A stretch of DNA of 64,000 nucleotides from contig NC_134401.1 in assembly GCF_050003625.1 (NCBI RefSeq), positions 94,714,852 through 94,778,851 on the forward strand. The letters are read 5' to 3'. The notes beneath the pieces were generated by a model. The model saw only the letters and a program-made list of their open reading frames with translations, was not told where the DNA came from and did no database searches. Below, piece by piece: positions 48,335 to 59,476 of this stretch (its first letter is position 1; each line of letters opens with the position of its first letter). The position numbers were made by a program, and so were the translations under genes. The DNA comes from Haematobia irritans (taxonomy: Eukaryota > Arthropoda > Insecta > Diptera > Muscidae).

Positions 48335-48440
48335 CAAATTACCTTTTTGGCAGAATTCTACCAACTGTGGCAACCGTGGTGGTAATATAAATTTATTTTT
48401 ATTTAATATACGTTGCATTATCATATGTTTTAAGATAATA

Positions 48441-48974
48441 AAGCACATAGAACTGTCTTGGTAGGGTAAACCGAAAATTTTCCCTGGAAACAATGTGCCT
48501 AACTTAATGCCGTCCTTACTTGTGATTTTTCATTGCAATCCCTATTCCCGATCATCTATAAATGGACACATATATAGATTATAAAATCACATATCACACA
48601 TGTAGATTAAAAAAGAGTTTCCAACAATAACACTAGATTAATTAATACCACAACTCACTCATGCGAGGTAAATATTTGTTTTCTTTTTCCGAAAGGTGTA
48701 ACGGGTACAGAGACCCTGGAAGTAACTCAGTTTATCTCACCTGATCACATTATAATTTTGTTTTAGCTTATTTGTAGGTCATGGGATTTTTCACTTTTGA
48801 TACTATTTCAAAAGTCCAAAATCAAGAACACCCTAATGTATTGTAAGAGTTTTGCGACTTCCATATCACAATGGAATTTTGATGACAATCTACTCGAGGT
48901 GAAGTAAATGTTTTTTAGGGTGAATAGGTTGGTAGCTATTAGGAATCCCATTTAGTTTGTATTAAGACCTAGCA
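48441..48974 (+). promoter_or_regulatory. Putative promoter and 5' leader of gene B
   Basis: The only stretch of several hundred bases before gene B without an obvious repeat. TATAAA at 48557-48562. A possible non-coding first exon ends at a donor GAG|GTAAAT (48667/48668), and a TTTTTTAG acceptor at 48917-48918 lies 56 bases before the ATG. None of these sites is proven. Confidence 0.3.
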
Positions 48975-49110
48975 ATGGCCATATCAAATCGCACAAATAA
49001 TTCAAAACACGAAGAACCACGGAATAGTGTATTTAAAGAAATACCCAAGACGAATGGAGTTAATATAAATTTTGTAGATCTAAAGTATCAAGTGAAATTA
49101 AAGAATGAAA
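48975..49110 (+). CDS. Gene B first coding exon (ABCG N-terminus)
   Basis: ATG at 48975 in context AGCAATGG, with an in-frame TAA at 48963, so this is the first possible start. 45 codons plus one base, donor GTAAAT at 49111. The polar N-terminus MAISNRTNNSKHEEPRNSVF leads into VNINFVDLKYQVKL, the usual opening of an ABCG nucleotide-binding domain (hydrophobic-x-F-x-D-L-x-Y-x-V). It joins in phase to the exon at 57493. Confidence 0.85.
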
Positions 49111-49547
49111 GTAAATACAATTGATTTTGCTATAAAATATCAGTTTTGTTAAATATATAGTTTGAATTATTACGAATATATTAGAGTGCATCCATTTTGC
49201 AACACTAAAGCACTATGTTTAACTTGCGTTAAAATTTAGCTACAGTGAAAAACGGTAAACTGTTGTATGGAAAAAATGGGAACTACCTCTTGTGAAGATT
49301 GAAATAAGTTGTAATCCATTTTTTTTTTTGAGATTTGGATTTTGACTTTTTAAAATTTTAATATAGAGTCTGTACGACTTTCACATTTGAAAAAATCGAT
49401 TTAAAATTTTGAAAATCTACTTTTTGGGGAAAATTTTCAATTAAAATTTAACTTCTTCCTTAATGGTCGATTAGACAATGTCGACTGACCAGCCACAGGC
49501 ACATACTGTCTATAATAACCCTTTTGGTTGATAAAAATAAATAAATA
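49111..49547 (+). other. Gene B intron start, no repeat identified
   Basis: AT-rich; nothing supported except short T-runs. Confidence 0.4.
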
Positions 49548-50092
49548 ATTAAACACGTATATACGGCCGTAAGTTCGGCCAGGCCGAAGCTTATGTACCC
49601 TCCACCATGGATTGCGTAGAAACTTCTTCTAATCACTGCCATCCGCAATCGAATTACTTAAGTTGCAGTAACGCTTGCCGATGGCAAGGTATCTTAAAAC
49701 CTCCTAACACCGTCTTCCAAATTGTATGTAAGTCCATACGTGGTATATATTAAATCAAAAAAGATCGATTAAATACGTATATAATTCAGTTTGACAAAAT
49801 TTTCTATAGAAATAAAATTTTGACAAAATTTTCTATAGAAATAAAATTTTAACAAAATTTTCTATAGAAATAAAATTTTCACAAAATTTTCTATAGAAAT
49901 AAAATTTTGACAAAATTTTCTACCGAAATAAAATTTTGGTAGATTATTTTTGGCTCGAGTGGCAACCAAGATTATGAACCGATATGGACCAATTTTTCTG
50001 TGATTGGAGATCGGCTATATACAACTATACTATATAACTATAGACCGATATGGACCAATTTTGGTATGGTTGTTAGCGGCCATATACTAGGT
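49548..50092 (-). mobile_element. Family A element A11, inverted, truncated
   Basis: Tail and hairpin at the left (ACGGCCGTAAGTTCGGCCAGG), 29-bp array at 49790-49950, then the first unit (GACCAATTTTGGTATGG), cut by a SINE at 50093. No A sequence resumes afterwards. Confidence 0.85.
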
Positions 50093-50382
50093 TAGGTTAG
50101 GTTAGGTGGCAGCCCGATGTATCAGGCTCACTTAGACTATTCAGACCATTGTGATACCACATTGGTGAACTTCTCTCATCATCACTTAGTGCTGCCCGAT
50201 TCCATGTTAAGCTCAATGACAAGGGACCTCCTTTTTATAGCCGAGTCCGAACGGCGTTCCACATTGCAGTGAAACCACTTAGAGAAGTTTTGAAACCCTC
50301 AGAAATGTCACCAGCATTACTGAGGTGGGATAATCCACCGCTGAAAAACTTTTGGTGTTCGGTCGAAGCAGGAATCGAATGC
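50093..50382 (-). mobile_element. tRNA-headed SINE, copy 3, 5'-truncated
   Basis: Minus strand; tail TAGGTTAGGTTAGGTTAGG at the left. It stops within the B box (GAAGCAGGAATCGAA) so the A box is missing; the other target duplication is not found. Confidence 0.88.
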
Positions 50383-51505
50383 ATTTAATCTTACGAACTA
50401 TTATATTTTATTGTCAGATGTTAGATATACATTGATCTTCAAATGTTAAATTTCTTATCCCGTTTGATTGTAATTTTGGCAGTACCTAAAATATGTGTAC
50501 AATATAATTTATATTGGATTTAATTAATTGCATGGTAAAATAATTCCCAGGTAGTTGCAGTATTACAAAAACAATAAAAACAACAAAATTCAAGTACACC
50601 CAAATGTCAGTTTTGTTTACAAATTTAATGTTAGTAAACAAAAGATACTGAATATTTTCAATTTGTTTTGTTTATATTTTAATGTTAGTTACCAATAGCA
50701 ACTTATGCAACCAATAGTTACCTATGTAACCAGTAGTAACCAGACATGTTTTTGACAATAATAAGCTGTGGTATGTAAAATGTAAATCTACGCAACCAAT
50801 AGTAACCATACATATTTTTGACAATAGTAACCTGTGGAATGTAAAATGTAACCAATAGTAACAAGACATGTTTTTGACAGTTGGATGTACTCAGCTGTGA
50901 ACATCTGACTGTGATGTAGTACCTTTAGTAGTTTTATCATGATTAATTGGGACTTCTAGAGCATTTTGAAGACGAAATAAGTATTACAAATTGTACCAAA
51001 TAGGTCATTATACTTTTGAAAAGGGAATGTACCAAATTTAGTACAATTGTACCTACTTTTCCACCCCTGATGCAGACGACGTTCAAACATACAACTCACT
51101 ATAATTTTATTGAGTGGGGTAAATTTTCGTAAGTCAAGAGATTTTTCTTGGGCAACGAGAATGCATGTGAGTTTCCAGAGTTATAAGTGAGTAATAGCCA
51201 AACCAATTTTACAGAGTTTTTACTCAAAAAATAGAAAATGCCGATTTGCCAATTTTTCCTCGAAAATTACAATATTAGCTCCGTTCGCGTAGTTAATAAT
51301 TTGTGATAATTATCACAAATTTTCACTGGAAGTCGTTCGTTTACATCAACATTTCGGCAAAGCATAGCCAGAGAGGGAGACTAAATTTGACAGTTGTCAG
51401 GTAGAGAAAATTGCAATTGTTTTTGCTAGAGTTTTTTTTACAATAAAATCTTGATAACAAACGAAGCCTTAGTCCAATGTACATTTTCCGCAATTACAAT
51501 TGGAA
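50383..51505. other. Gene B intron, unclassified; short tandem repeat
   Basis: 50686-50890 has three diverged copies of AGTAACCAGACATGTTTTTG followed by ACAATA, 56-68 bp apart, interleaved with GCAACCAATAGTAACC words. The rest is unrecognised AT-rich sequence. No gene is supported. Confidence 0.5.
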
Positions 51506-51880
51506 TTAAAACAAGTATATACGGCCGTAAGTTCGGCCATGCCGAATCTTATGTACCCTCCACCATGGACACTTGCCGATGGCAAGGTATCTTAAAACCG
51601 TCTTCTCAATTGTAAGTTAGTCCATACGGGGTATATATTCAACAAAAAAGGCCGATTAAATACGTAAATAATTCAGTTTGACAACATTTTCTATAGAAAT
51701 AAAATTTTGACAAAATTTTCTATAGAAATAAAATTTTGACAAAATATTCTATAGAAATAAAATTTTGACAAAATTTTCTATAGAAATAAAATTTTGACAA
51801 AATTTTTTATAGAAATAAAATTTTGACAAAATTTTCTATAGAAATAAAATTTTGACAAAATTTTCTATAGAAATAAAATC

Positions 51881-52164
51881 CAATGACGGACTGGGGAATT
51901 TTTCCCACTTAAATATGAGCTAAATTTTTGTACCCAAAAGAATAGCAACAACCGAATTTCAATTACACCCAACAACAACAATGCAGCAATTTTAAATTAA
52001 GCCAAACGAAGTTTCAACAACCCACAAAATGACAAAGAAAGTAACTACAGGGTTTGATGGCAACAACAACAACAACAATGATGTGAAGTGTGAGTAAGAT
52101 TTTCCACTTCCACAAAAGTTGAAGGTACCACCGGTAATCATAAGTTTTGTTGGGTATACGAGTG
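51881..52164. other. CAACAA-rich insertion in the A12 minisatellite
   Basis: Foreign 280-bp segment (CCAATGACGGACTGGGG ... GGGTATACGAGTGTAATA) with GGCAACAACAACAACAACAA. No termini, tail or coding sequence recognised. Confidence 0.5.
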
Positions 52165-52335
52165 TAATAAAATTTTGTCAAAAATTTCTATAGTTATAAA
52201 ATTTTGTGAAAATTTTCTATAGTAATAAAATTTTGTCAACATTTTCTATAGTAATAAAATTTTGTCAAAATTTTCTATAGAAATAAAATTTTGATAGATT
52301 ATTTTTGGGGATCGGCTATATATAACTATAGACCG

Positions 52336-52704
52336 ATATGGACCAATTTTAGGGAGCCACCGTGGTGCAATGGTTAGCATGCCCGCCTTGCATACACAAG
52401 GTCGTGGGTTCGATTCCTGCTTCGACCGAACACCAAAAAGTTTTTCAACGGTGTATTATCCCACCTCAGTAATGCTGGTGACATTTCTAAGGGTTTCAAA
52501 GCTTCTCTAAGTGGTTTCACTGCAATGTGGAACGCCGTTCGGACTCGGCTATAAAAAGGAGGTCCCTTGTCATTGAGCTTAACATGGAATCGGGCAGCAC
52601 TCAGTGATAAGAGAGAAGTTCACCATTGTGGTATCACAATGGACTGAATAGTCTAAGTGAGCCTGATACATCGGGCTGCCACCTAACCTAACCTAACCTA
52701 GAGA
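52336..52704 (+). mobile_element. tRNA-headed SINE, copy 4
   Basis: Complete head to tail: GGAGCCACCGTGGTGCAATGG, B box GGGTTCGATTCCTGC, ending GCCACCTAACCTAACCTAACC. Inserted in a 153-bp unit of A12; about 12 bp of the unit (GGCATGGTTGTT) are missing at the site, so a clear duplication is not seen. Confidence 0.9.
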
Positions 52705-53477
52705 CCATATACTAACACCATGTACCAAATTTCAGCCGGATGGAATGAAATTTGCTCCTCTTAGAGGCTCTGCAAGCCAAATCGGGGGATCGGTTTATAT
52801 GGGGGCTATACATAATTATGGACCGATGTGGACCAATTTTTGCATGGTTGTTAAAGACCATATACTAGCACCACATACCAAATTTCAGGCGGATCGGATA
52901 AAATTTGCTTCTCTTAGACGCTTCGCAAGCCAAATCTGGGGATCGGTTTATATGGGGGCTATATATATAACTATGGACCGATTTGGTTTTAAGAGACCAT
53001 ATACTAACACCATGTACCAAATTTCAACCGGATCGGATGAATTTTGCACCTCCAAGAGGCTCCGCAAGCTAAATCTGAGCGTCAGTTTATATGGCGGCTA
53101 TATGTAAAAGTGGTCCGATATGGCACATTTTCAATATCGTCCGACCTACATAAATAACAACTACTTGTGCTTTGTGTTTCAAGTCGATAGCTTGTTTCGT
53201 TCGGAAGTTAGCGTGATTTCAACAGGCGGACGGACGGATGGACATTCTTAGATCGACTTAGAATTTCACCACGACCCAGAATAACATATATATACTTTAT
53301 TGGGTCTTAGAGCAATATTTCGATGTGTTAAAAACGGAATACCCCTATCTTATGGTTGAGGGTATAAAAAGAACTGGATGCGTTTATTGTTTTTAATGTT
53401 TTAGAATCTGTTTTGAATATGCAAATACCTGCTGGAATAGTTACTTTCAAAAAAAAAGTTAACACTCTAGTTCACTA

Positions 53478-54133
53478 CACTGAAAAAATATTTACGTGAT
53501 ATTAAAGATTATGCAACATAAATTTTAGGATGCGAAATTTACAAAATATGAAGGACAAATTTCTTTAAAATAATGAAATTTTAATTAAAATAAAGTTTAT
53601 AATCTTTGCTTCAAAAATTTTTTTCATTAAATTTAGGACACAAATTTTGTAAATTTGCGTCCTTCCGTTAAAGTCCCATGTCTTTGAACTAAGGCTAATT
53701 TTCCTTAAAGTAAAGAAACACATGTTTTATTTAATAAAAACGTCCTTAAATTAACTAAAATATTGAAACTTTAGATTTAAGATAAAAACGCTTCAAATAT
53801 AGGCCAAGACTTATTTTGAAGATTTAGCGAATTTGGTTATTTTCTTTTTTTTTTTTAATTAAGAAAACATTTTTTATTTGAAGTATCCGTTATAATTTGG
53901 ATTTTTAAACTGGCATTTGTTAGTACGAGAATAGTTTATTAATATACCGAGAAAAAAGAGAATAAAAATTCGATAATTAAGATCTATACCTCAATCTTAA
54001 TTTTATTTAAAGCCAGATTGGTCGCTAAAAAATTTCTTTATTTTAAAGAAGTTGCATCTTTGTCTCGGAATCAATACCAAAATCCTTAAGGGAAGGCCAA
54101 AATCTTTGGATCCAAGTAAACTTTTTTTGAGTG
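53478..54133 (+). mobile_element. Element I1, intact
   Basis: Ends CACTGAAAAAATATTTACG and ACTTTTTTTGAGTG with TA at 53476-53477 and 54134-54135. The interior repeats AAAGATTATGCAA-, TTTAAATTTA- and AATCTTTGG-like words and complements. 656 bp, non-coding. Confidence 0.82.
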
Positions 54134-55169
54134 TAAAGGCAATTTAACTGTATTTTAGTTCATAGAATTATTATGTTTGGATAAAGTTTTCTTGACTTTA
54201 ATAATTTTTTCTGCACGTTAATTAAATGAACTAAAAAAATGTTTACACAAATGAAACATAACGATTTACTAAATTCATAATTCTCACAAATAGTTTATTA
54301 TTTCTTTATATTTGTAAATTTTATTACAAATGTGCCCATCTTGAACTTAGTGTGGTACATTCTGGCAATTTTGAACTCCAAGTGAAAAAAACTTACACTG
54401 TTAGAAAAATATGTTTTTCATATGTTTCGATATAAACAACATGTGTTTCGGGCACAATTTTTAAACACAATATATTTAAGTGCAAACATGTAATGTTCTC
54501 AAACTAACACTAAATGTTTGGAACACATATGTTAATATGTTAGAATATATTATGTTTGGGGCATGCATGTTTCATAAAAATTATATGTGTGAATGTAAAC
54601 ATATATACATTTACAAATTTCGAGTAAACATATATATGTTGTGATATTTTATTCAGAGAGCGACAGAGAGAGAGAGAGTATAGAGAAAGAAATAGAGATA
54701 AAAACCGGGAGGGTCGACGAAAGATATCAAATTAACACAGCGAGAGAATCAAAAGAGAGCAATTTCTGTGAAACCGCTTATATGTTGTTTCGGAAACTGC
54801 TATGATAAGGCCAAAAATTGTATATGCTTAAGCCTAAATATTATTTAATTTAAGCCTAATTATTATTTAATTTGTGTATATTATAAAATTATTTATGTAT
54901 GTTTATACTCGACCCCACGTTCTTCCTTTGTTAGAGTTTTTGAATTCCTTCCAAAATTTCAAACTTTTATACCAAAACCAGTTTTTTATTACAAAATTGT
55001 TATTTTTGCAATAAAAAAATAATATCTTAGCCAAAAGCTCAGTCCATTTCGTTTATATCAAGCACTGTTTCTGACTGTAAATCTTTAATAACCCACATTT
55101 CGAAGTTTCATTATAAAAATTTAATATAATATAAATATAAATGTGTAAATTAAAAAAAAAATGGTGTTT

Positions 55170-55234
55170 GGTCGGAGCAGGGATTGAACCCTTTGCATGT
55201 ACGGCAGACATGCTAACCACTGCTCCACGTTGCC
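55170..55234 (-). other. tRNA-like segment, SINE-head type (E3)
   Basis: Minus-strand GTGGAGCAGTGGTTAGCATG and GGTTCAATCCCTGCTCC; the middle is a few bases shorter than in E1. Confidence 0.55.
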
Positions 55235-55348
55235 AACACATGTATGTTTCTGTTAAATAATGTTATGTTTGCATGGGCTCGTGGGCGCTGCAAACTATGC
55301 AATATAAATGTAACTTATAACGATAATTGTCTACTGGTGACTATAACA

Positions 55349-55418
55349 GCTACGTAGCTCAGTGGTAGTGTGTTGGCTTACAAACTGTATGGTCCTCGGT
55401 TCGATTCTCCGTCCAGGC
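55349..55418 (+). other. tRNA-like segment, Val-like (E3)
   Basis: TAGCTCAGTGGTAGTGTG, GCTTACAAACT loop, CTCGGTTCGATTCTCCG; homologous to 40484-40553. Confidence 0.55.
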
Positions 55419-56017
55419 GAAAGGTAAAATTTAAAAAAATTATAAAATTGAATAATTTCTTCAACATTATTTGTATTACAGAAAAAGGTGCCAAGAACTA
55501 AAAAATTTCGTGGAAGTGAAAATTATGTTAGGGAATGAGCACAATCTTCTTTGGGGAAAATTCTTCCAAGCATATAATATTTTTCGGCTCAAAATGCTTC
55601 CAAACATATTATATGTTCACATAAAACAAACATATTAATGTTTCGGCAGTATCCAATAATATATGTGCTTCCTGCAAAATATGTTTGGAACATATGTTAG
55701 AGAGGCGATTTTTTTTGAGGGTGTAATTATGTGTAATAAATTTTCTTGATTTTTTCCAAAATTTTTTACTTTTATCGGCGTGATTTTATAATATCGGCGT
55801 GATATCAGCGTTTGTAATAATGTTTAGTTAAAATTTTCTAAAAATAATAAAATTGAAGTTCAAAATTGTAAATATGATGATCTTAGTGTCATAGGAAGTT
55901 CAATATTGGCGCATTATTGGTAAAATATACAAGTTAATACAAATTCTGTATTATTTTGTGGGAGACACGAATTTAGTAAATCTTTATGCTTCATTTGTGT
56001 ATAATTTTTCCCTTATG

Positions 56018-56143
56018 AGCTTAACATAGAATCAGGCTGCACTCTGTGATAAGAGAGATGTTTACCACTGTGGTATCACAATGGACTGAATAGTCTAAGT
56101 GAGCCTGAAATATCGGACTGGCACTAAATCTAACCTAATATAG
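56018..56143 (+). mobile_element. SINE fragment, 3' half
   Basis: GAGCTTAACATAGAATCAGG to ACTAAATCTAACCTAATATA; lacks the tRNA-like head. Inserted in Y2, older than the other copies by its divergence. Confidence 0.8.
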
Positions 56144-56314
56144 GAACAAATTATACAAATCAAGGAAACTTTCTCAAAACATAATAATTCCATGAACTAA
56201 AATAGTTAAATTAGCTTTAGTGCCATAGAGGGTTCACCTTGTTTTGAGTGAGGTTCTCAAAATATGTAAGAAATTTTAATTCAATTTTTGAAAGAGGTAG
56301 TCCATTTTCCCATA

Positions 56315-56640
56315 GGTTAGGTGGCATGCCAATGTATTAGGCTCACTTAGAATATTCAGTCCACAGTAGTGAACTACTCTCTTATAAATAAGTGCTGCCC
56401 GATTCCATGTTAAGCTCAATGACAATGAACCTCCTTTTTATAGCCGAGTCAGAACGGCGTTCTACATTGCAGTCAAACCACTTAGAGAAACTTTGAAACA
56501 CTCTGAAATGTCACCAGCATTACTGAGGTGGGATAATCCACCGCTGAAAAACTTTTTGGTGTTCGGTCGAAGCAGGAATCGAACCTACGTCCTTGTGTAT
56601 GCAAGGCGAGCATGCTAACCATTGTCCAGCGGTGGCTCCT
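56315..56640 (-). mobile_element. tRNA-headed SINE, copy 5
   Basis: Minus strand, tail GGTTAGGTGGCATGCC at the left, head ATTGTCCAGCGGTGGCTCC at the right. Target duplication ATTTTCCCATA (56304-56314) / ATTTTCCTATA (56641-56651) with one mismatch, so an older insertion. Confidence 0.88.
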
Positions 56641-56718
56641 ATTTTCCTATAAAAGAATTTCATTTTTGTGTGTATTTTTCTCCAAACAATTGTATTGGTG
56701 TTGACCACTTTGTATTTT

Positions 56719-57355
56719 TATACCCTCCACCATAGGATGGGGTGGGGGTACACTAACTTTGTCATTGCGTTGGTAACACATCGAAATATTGGCCTCAGAC
56801 TCCAAAATCTGAGCCGTGGTAAAGTTCTTACGCGATCTAGCGATGTCCCTCCGTCCGTCTGTTGAAATCATGCCAATTTCTGAACAAATGGACCATAAGC
56901 TACTATTGCAAATGGTCATGGAGGACCACTTTCAAGTATAGCTCCCACATATACCGACTCAGATATTTGATTTCCGGGGTCTTTTGGAAGCGATCCGGTA
57001 CAAATAAAAAAAATGTTTTTCTATTATAATATAAAGCTACTGAATTCTGAATACTAAAAATCTGTTATTTCTAAAAGAATATTATAAGAAATGGACTGAA
57101 TTACCTTTCATTGATGTTTTCCGAACATCGGCTTCGGCCAAAACACCACTTCGGTCGAGCTCTATAGGTATTAATTCTGCTTTTTTATCTAACATAGACT
57201 CCACATGGACTAATTTACAATTTAGATGACAATGTTAATACAACCCAAACAATTCGATTGTGGTTGCTAGTCTACAGTAGAACTTTATATGCAATCCATG
57301 GTGTAGGGTACATAAGATTCGGCCTGATTAAATTTTCAGCCGTATACACTGGTTA
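56719..57355 (+). mobile_element. Old, degenerate family A-like element
   Basis: Head TATACCCTCCACCATAGGATGG and tail CATGGTGTAGGGTACATAAG are clear; the units and hairpin (TTCGGCCTGATTAAA) are decayed, and the 153-bp array is reduced to one partial unit. It ends 137 bp before the Walker A exon. Confidence 0.75.
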
Positions 57356-57492
57356 TTTTATTCATACATTATCGTAATTGCTTAGAGGGCATTGCCATCA
57401 AGTTGTTGAGTGTGGTCATATGCGATAAATATTGTATACAAGAATATATTAAACCCTTTTCTTTGTTCCATTCTTTTGTTTTGATTAATCAG

Positions 57493-57607
57493 CAAAGATT
57501 ATATTGAATTCCGTAAGTGGAGAATTCCAGGCAGGTGATCTTTCGGCCATTATCGGTCCATCTGGGAGTGGAAAAAGCACCCTAATAAATCTCTTGGCTG
57601 GATATCG
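57493..57607 (+). CDS. Gene B second coding exon with Walker A
   Basis: Acceptor after a long pyrimidine tract (TTTTGATTAATCAG), donor GTAAGT at 57608. It completes the split Thr codon and reads [20 protein letters not shown], then the P-loop GPSGSGKST (57555-57581) and LINLLAGYR, the ABCG signature after Walker A. Two bases of the Arg codon remain open, the phase that gene A's exon at 361 needs. The next exons are not within 57608-64000. Confidence 0.93.
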
Positions 57608-57960
57608 GTAAGTAATAAAATTTTATTTTTTTTGGGGGGTGGGCGTGTGAATTATTGCTCAAAATGTAAAATATAGGTTACGGAATTTTGTAGCACATGT
57701 GGCGATCTCTGCATAAATCGCCAAGTTAAATTATATTATTATGGGTATTTCGGGTAATTCGAGTCATTTTTTATTATAATTGTATACAATGTACATAGGA
57801 TGGGGGGTATATGGAGTTTGCATTCCGCTTTCAATGGTTAAAACCTCCGATGTAGCGATGTCCGTTCGTGGATGTGGGTAACCATCGTATAAAGATGGTT
57901 TCCCACATTTTGAAAAGGTACACAAAAATGCAAATTTTTTTCACTATACGGTTTCGATTT
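57608..57960 (+). other. Gene B intron, family A-like relic
   Basis: Degenerate head-like phrase (ATAGGATGGGGGGTATATGG, 57797) with GATGTCCGTTCGTGG; otherwise AT-rich. Confidence 0.4.
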
Positions 57961-58384
57961 TTATACCCTGCGCCACACTGTGAAACAGGGTATTATCAGG
58001 GCTGTGGAGCCGGAGTCGGAGTCTTGGAGTCGGAGTCTGAAGATTTTGCTGGAGTCGGAGTCGTAAAAATTTTGCTCGACTCCGACTTCGGCTAAACCAA
58101 ATTTTTTAAAGCACTTCACACTTTTGTAACTAAGCAAGTTTTTACACAAATTTGTTTCCATTGCGTTATTCATTCGATCAATGTACAGCATGATTGCAAA
58201 TGAAAATCAACTTCCAATTACGGCTATCTTTTTATGTTTCCTAGAATGTTAGACTAGCAGATGGGCTGGATCGATCCAGTTTAATGCCCATATCAATTTA
58301 TTTGAAATATTTCGAACAATCGAAATTATTTTTTTTTTTTAATTTTATTTTGAGGCCATATATATGTGGAATATTGACAGAAAT

Positions 58385-58880
58385 TTTTTTCAAAGTTGTT
58401 TTTATAGAAAATTTTGTCAAAATGTTATTTCTATAAAAAGTTTTGTCAAAATTTTATTTCTATAGCAAATTTTGTGAAAATTTTATTTCTATAAAAAATT
58501 TATTCAAAATTTTATTACTATAGAAAATTTAGTCAAAAATATAGAAAATTGAGTCAAAATTTTGTTTCTATAGAATATTTTGCAAAATTTTATTTCTATA
58601 GAAAATTTTGCAAAATTTTGTTTGTTACACAAAAATTTTTTTCAAAATTTTATTTCTATTGATAATTTTATTTCTCTAAAAATTTAAGTCAAAATTTTAT
58701 TTCTATAGAAAATTTTGCCAAAATTTTATAGTAATAGATTTTTTTATTAGAAATTTGGTAAAAATTTTATTTTTATAGAAAATTTTGTGAAAATTTTATT
58801 TCTATAGAAAATTTAGTCAAAATTTTGGTTCTGTAGAATATTTTTATTGATAAAATTTTATTTCTAAAATTTTTATTGAT
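58385..58880 (+). repeat. 29-bp minisatellite, degenerate, inside H
   Basis: About 16 decayed units (TTTCTATAGAAAATTTTG type). Continues at 59825-60385 on the other side of F3, so F3 was inserted into it. Confidence 0.8.
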
Positions 58881-59219
58881 AATTTTTTCATTTTATTTCT
58901 ACACACACAAAAATAATTCTTTCCTCCCAAACGAAATTTTAGACAAACAAAGTTCGTTTCTCATTTGCTTTTCGCTGTAAGAAAGTGTATTTGGAAGAAA
59001 ATATATTCTTTTTGTTATAAACGTTTATTCTTTTCCAGGATGTAAAAACAATGTCATAAAGACTAACTCAAAAAAAAACATTGTTTTCTTGCTAATTGCA
59101 TTTTCCCTCACATCTTTCTCACATCCACGAGGTTTTTCAGTTCTTAACACCTTTTCCTGTAATACCAACAATGTAGAAGAAATTATACGATTTTATAAAT
59201 TTAAATTTTTTTACCTTTC

Positions 59220-59291
59220 GCCTGGACGGAGAATCGAACCGCGGACCATGTACTTTGTAAGCCAACACACTAACCACTGAGCTATGTACCT
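59220..59291 (-). other. tRNA-like segment, Val-like (F3)
   Basis: Minus-strand B box GCGGTTCGATTCTCCGTCC and A-box region TAGCTCAGTGGTTAGTGTG with one change. Confidence 0.55.
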
Positions 59292-59404
59292 GTTATGGTC
59301 ATCAATAGATAAATATCCATATAAGTTATATTTATATAGCATAGTTTGTGGCGCCCACGAACCGAATAAACAAAGTTTATTTAACAGAAACAGACAGTTA
59401 GTTT

Positions 59405-59476
59405 GACACCGTGGAGCAGTGGTTGCTACGTCCGACTTGCATGCCAAGGATCGTGGGTTCGATCCCTGCTTCGACC
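59405..59476 (+). other. tRNA-like segment, SINE-head type (F3)
   Basis: GTGGAGCAGTGGTTGCTACG, CTTGCATGCCAAGG, GTGGGTTCGATCCCTGC; full length with a paired T arm. Confidence 0.6.

Larger units (their letters stand above)
46193..48440. repeat. Paired inverted flanks around the family U element
   Basis: 46193-46293 and 48344-48440 are inverted relatives (TACCACCACGGTTGCCACAG against CTGTGGCAACCGTGGTGGTA, extending about 100 bp at lower identity). They bracket a 29-bp array (46310-46560) and element U, giving a 2.2-kb unit with long imperfect terminal inverted repeats. Confidence 0.75.
51511..53368 (-). mobile_element. Family A element A12, inverted, with two insertions
   Basis: Hairpin end at the left with one change (TTCGGCCATGCCGAA), 29-bp array (51672-51880 and 52165-52300) broken by a 280-bp CAACAA-rich insert, then a SINE (52336-52704), three 153-bp units and the head end CTTATGGTTGAGGGTATA. 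Confidence 0.85.
54396..55723. mobile_element. Element E3, intact, with divergent tRNA-like pair
   Basis: Ends CACTGTTAGAAAAATATG and TTTTTTTTGAGGGTG; TA at 54394-54395 and 55724-55725. ATATGTTT tiling at both ends. Core tRNA-like segments: 55170-55234 minus (SINE-head type) and 55349-55418 plus (Val-like). Inserted in Y2. Confidence 0.88.
53446..56250. mobile_element. Element Y2, interrupted by I1, E3 and a SINE fragment
   Basis: Y words (TTTAGTTCATGGAATTATTATG-like, CAAATTTTGAACTCC, ACGAATTTAGTAAATC) run across the gaps. The left part TTCTCTAGTTCACTA-like joins AAGGCAATTTAACTG across I1, matching the uninterrupted Y at 23110. The right end TTGTTTTGAGTG is at 56250. Confidence 0.6.
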
